In this document: piece after piece, positions 5,594 to 6,543 of the stretch | Position numbering within the stretch: position 1 is the first letter of the stretch | Layout: each line of letters starts with the position of its first letter | NCBI GenBank assembly: GCA_900545785.1 | Contig: URAA01000084.1 | Coordinates: forward strand, 1-6,543 | DNA from: an uncultured Dialister sp. | GTDB lineage: Bacteria; Bacillota; Negativicutes; Veillonellales; Dialisteraceae | Length of the DNA: 6,543 nt | Direction: 5' to 3' | The notes under the pieces: generated by a model | Database searches by the model: none | Told to the model about the DNA's origin: nothing | Seen by the model: only the letters and a program-made list of their open reading frames with translations | Translations under genes and position numbers: made by a program

Positions 5594-6543
5594 ATGAAAA
5601 GAAATATATCAGAACCAAAAAATAAAAAAGTATCTTTTACCACATTGGGATGTAAAGTCAATCAATATGACAGCGATGCCATGCGTACACTGTTTATACA
5701 AAAAGGATATCAAACAGCAGAAAATGATGAAAATGCAGATGTCTATGTCATTAATACCTGCTCCGTCACCAGTATAGGTGATAGAAAATCGCGGCAAATG
5801 GTGCGTCGGATCCGGCGCAATCATCCGGATTCAATCATTGTCGTGGCCGGATGCTATGCACAACTTGCCCCTGAAACTTTTGAAAAAATGGGCGATGTTG
5901 ATGTAATTGTAGGATTGCAAAACCGTTCTCATATCGTGGAATATGTGGAAAAAGCTGCTCAAGAGAAAACGACATTGAATGTTGTTACAGATATTATGTC
6001 GGCAAAAGAGTTTGAAAATCTTTCCGTATCACCCGAAGGGGAAGTGAAAACAAGGGCATTTATCAAGGTACAGGAAGGATGTGACAATTACTGCACATTC
6101 TGTATTATTCCTTATGCCCGGGGACGGCTGAAATCTCGGAAAAAAGAAGATGCCATCGAGGAGATCAAACATCTTGTTTCACAAGGATACAGAGAAATCG
6201 TTCTTACCGGGATACATTTGGGAAATTATGGGAAAGATTTGCATGACGGAACGACCCTGTCATCATTGGTTGACGATCTTCTGAAAATTCCCGATTTGTT
6301 GCGGATTCGCTTAGGTTCCATAGAATCGGTTGAATTATCGGATGAATTAATCGATTTGATTAAAAATGAACCGAGAGTATGTCGCCATTTACATCTGCCG
6401 ATCCAGTCCGGGTCCGATGATGTGCTCCGTGCGATGAATCGTCATTATCGGCTTGCTCAATATAAAAAATTAATAGAAGATTTAAAAATCAAAATTCCCA
6501 ACCTGTCACTTACGACAGATCTGATTGTCGGTTTTCCCGGAGA
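5594..6543 (+). CDS. mtaB: tRNA (t6A37) methylthiotransferase MtaB, partial at right edge
   Basis: The frame runs from ATG at 5594 to the window end without a stop, giving 316 residues of a protein usually about 430 long; the C-terminal TRAM domain is outside. MtaB is a radical-SAM iron-sulphur enzyme that converts t6A to ms2t6A at position 37 of ANN-decoding tRNAs. The N-terminal MTTase domain has its three cluster cysteines at Cys20 (TLGCKVNQ), Cys56 (INTCSVT) and Cys87 (VAGCYAQ). The radical-SAM motif CxxxCxxC is Cys163, Cys167 and Cys170 in GCDNYCTFCIIPYARGR. TGIHLGNYGKD, LHLPIQSGSD and TTDLIVGFPG follow in the usual order. TLGCKVN and IHLG favour MtaB over MiaB or RimO. No Shine-Dalgarno precedes the ATG, unlike most genes here, and upstream in-frame codons offer no conventional start. 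It follows a terminator and has its own promoter. Confidence 0.93.
   Translation, partial: MKRNISEPKNKKVSFTTLGCKVNQYDSDAMRTLFIQKGYQTAENDENADVYVINTCSVTSIGDRKSRQMVRRIRRNHPDSIIVVAGCYAQLAPETFEKMGDVDVIVGLQNRSHIVEYVEKAAQEKTTLNVVTDIMSAKEFENLSVSPEGEVKTRAFIKVQEGCDNYCTFCIIPYARGRLKSRKKEDAIEEIKHLVSQGYREIVLTGIHLGNYGKDLHDGTTLSSLVDDLLKIPDLLRIRLGSIESVELSDELIDLIKNEPRVCRHLHLPIQSGSDDVLRAMNRHYRLAQYKKLIEDLKIKIPNLSLTTDLIVGFPG

Noticed and set aside
5609..5824. 71-residue minus-strand reading frame opposite mtaB
   Set aside because: The plus strand here encodes the MTTase domain with its conserved cysteines, so the minus frame is a shadow.

Overview
This window is bacterial chromosome of ordinary housekeeping character, with every gene on the + strand. 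The gene order (rpsO then pnp), the strong AGGAGG-type ribosome binding sites, the modest GC content and the family type of every protein point to Bacillota. My best guess is the class Negativicutes (Dialister/Megasphaera/Veillonella-like). That placement is inference from overall character; no 16S or database match was possible. I see no mobile element, CRISPR array, tRNA, rRNA or phage gene, and no stretch above 300 bases lacks a gene.

Layout. Positions 1-1884 hold the end of an ABC import operon of the COG2984/COG4120/COG1101 type: the C-terminus of a substrate-binding protein, a complete permease and a complete ATPase. Its promoter lies upstream of the window. Positions 1885-2314 are a self-contained rpsO (ribosomal protein S15) unit with its own promoter, a structured leader of about 77 nt and an intrinsic terminator. 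Positions 2327-5546 are a second unit, pnp-dut-nudF (polynucleotide phosphorylase, dUTPase, ADP-ribose/NUDIX pyrophosphatase). It has its own promoter, very tight gene junctions (ATGA overlap, then TAA followed directly by GTG) and a strong terminator. From 5576 a third promoter drives mtaB (tRNA methylthiotransferase), which runs off the right edge.

How they work together. S15 and PNPase are a classic translation/RNA-turnover pair. dUTPase and the NUDIX enzyme remove dUTP and ADP-ribose-type metabolites, so the pnp operon combines RNA decay with nucleotide-pool cleaning. MtaB modifies A37 of ANN-decoding tRNAs and is again a translation-fidelity function. The ABC importer is unrelated. By family it takes up an aromatic amino acid or a similar small solute, but the ligand cannot be read here.

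I did not find a new multi-gene system. The most interesting signals are regulatory. The rpsO leader contains a loop complementary to its own Shine-Dalgarno sequence, suggesting pseudoknot-type S15 autoregulation. The mtaB start codon sits 7 nt after an extended -10 promoter with no ribosome binding site, suggesting a leaderless mRNA.
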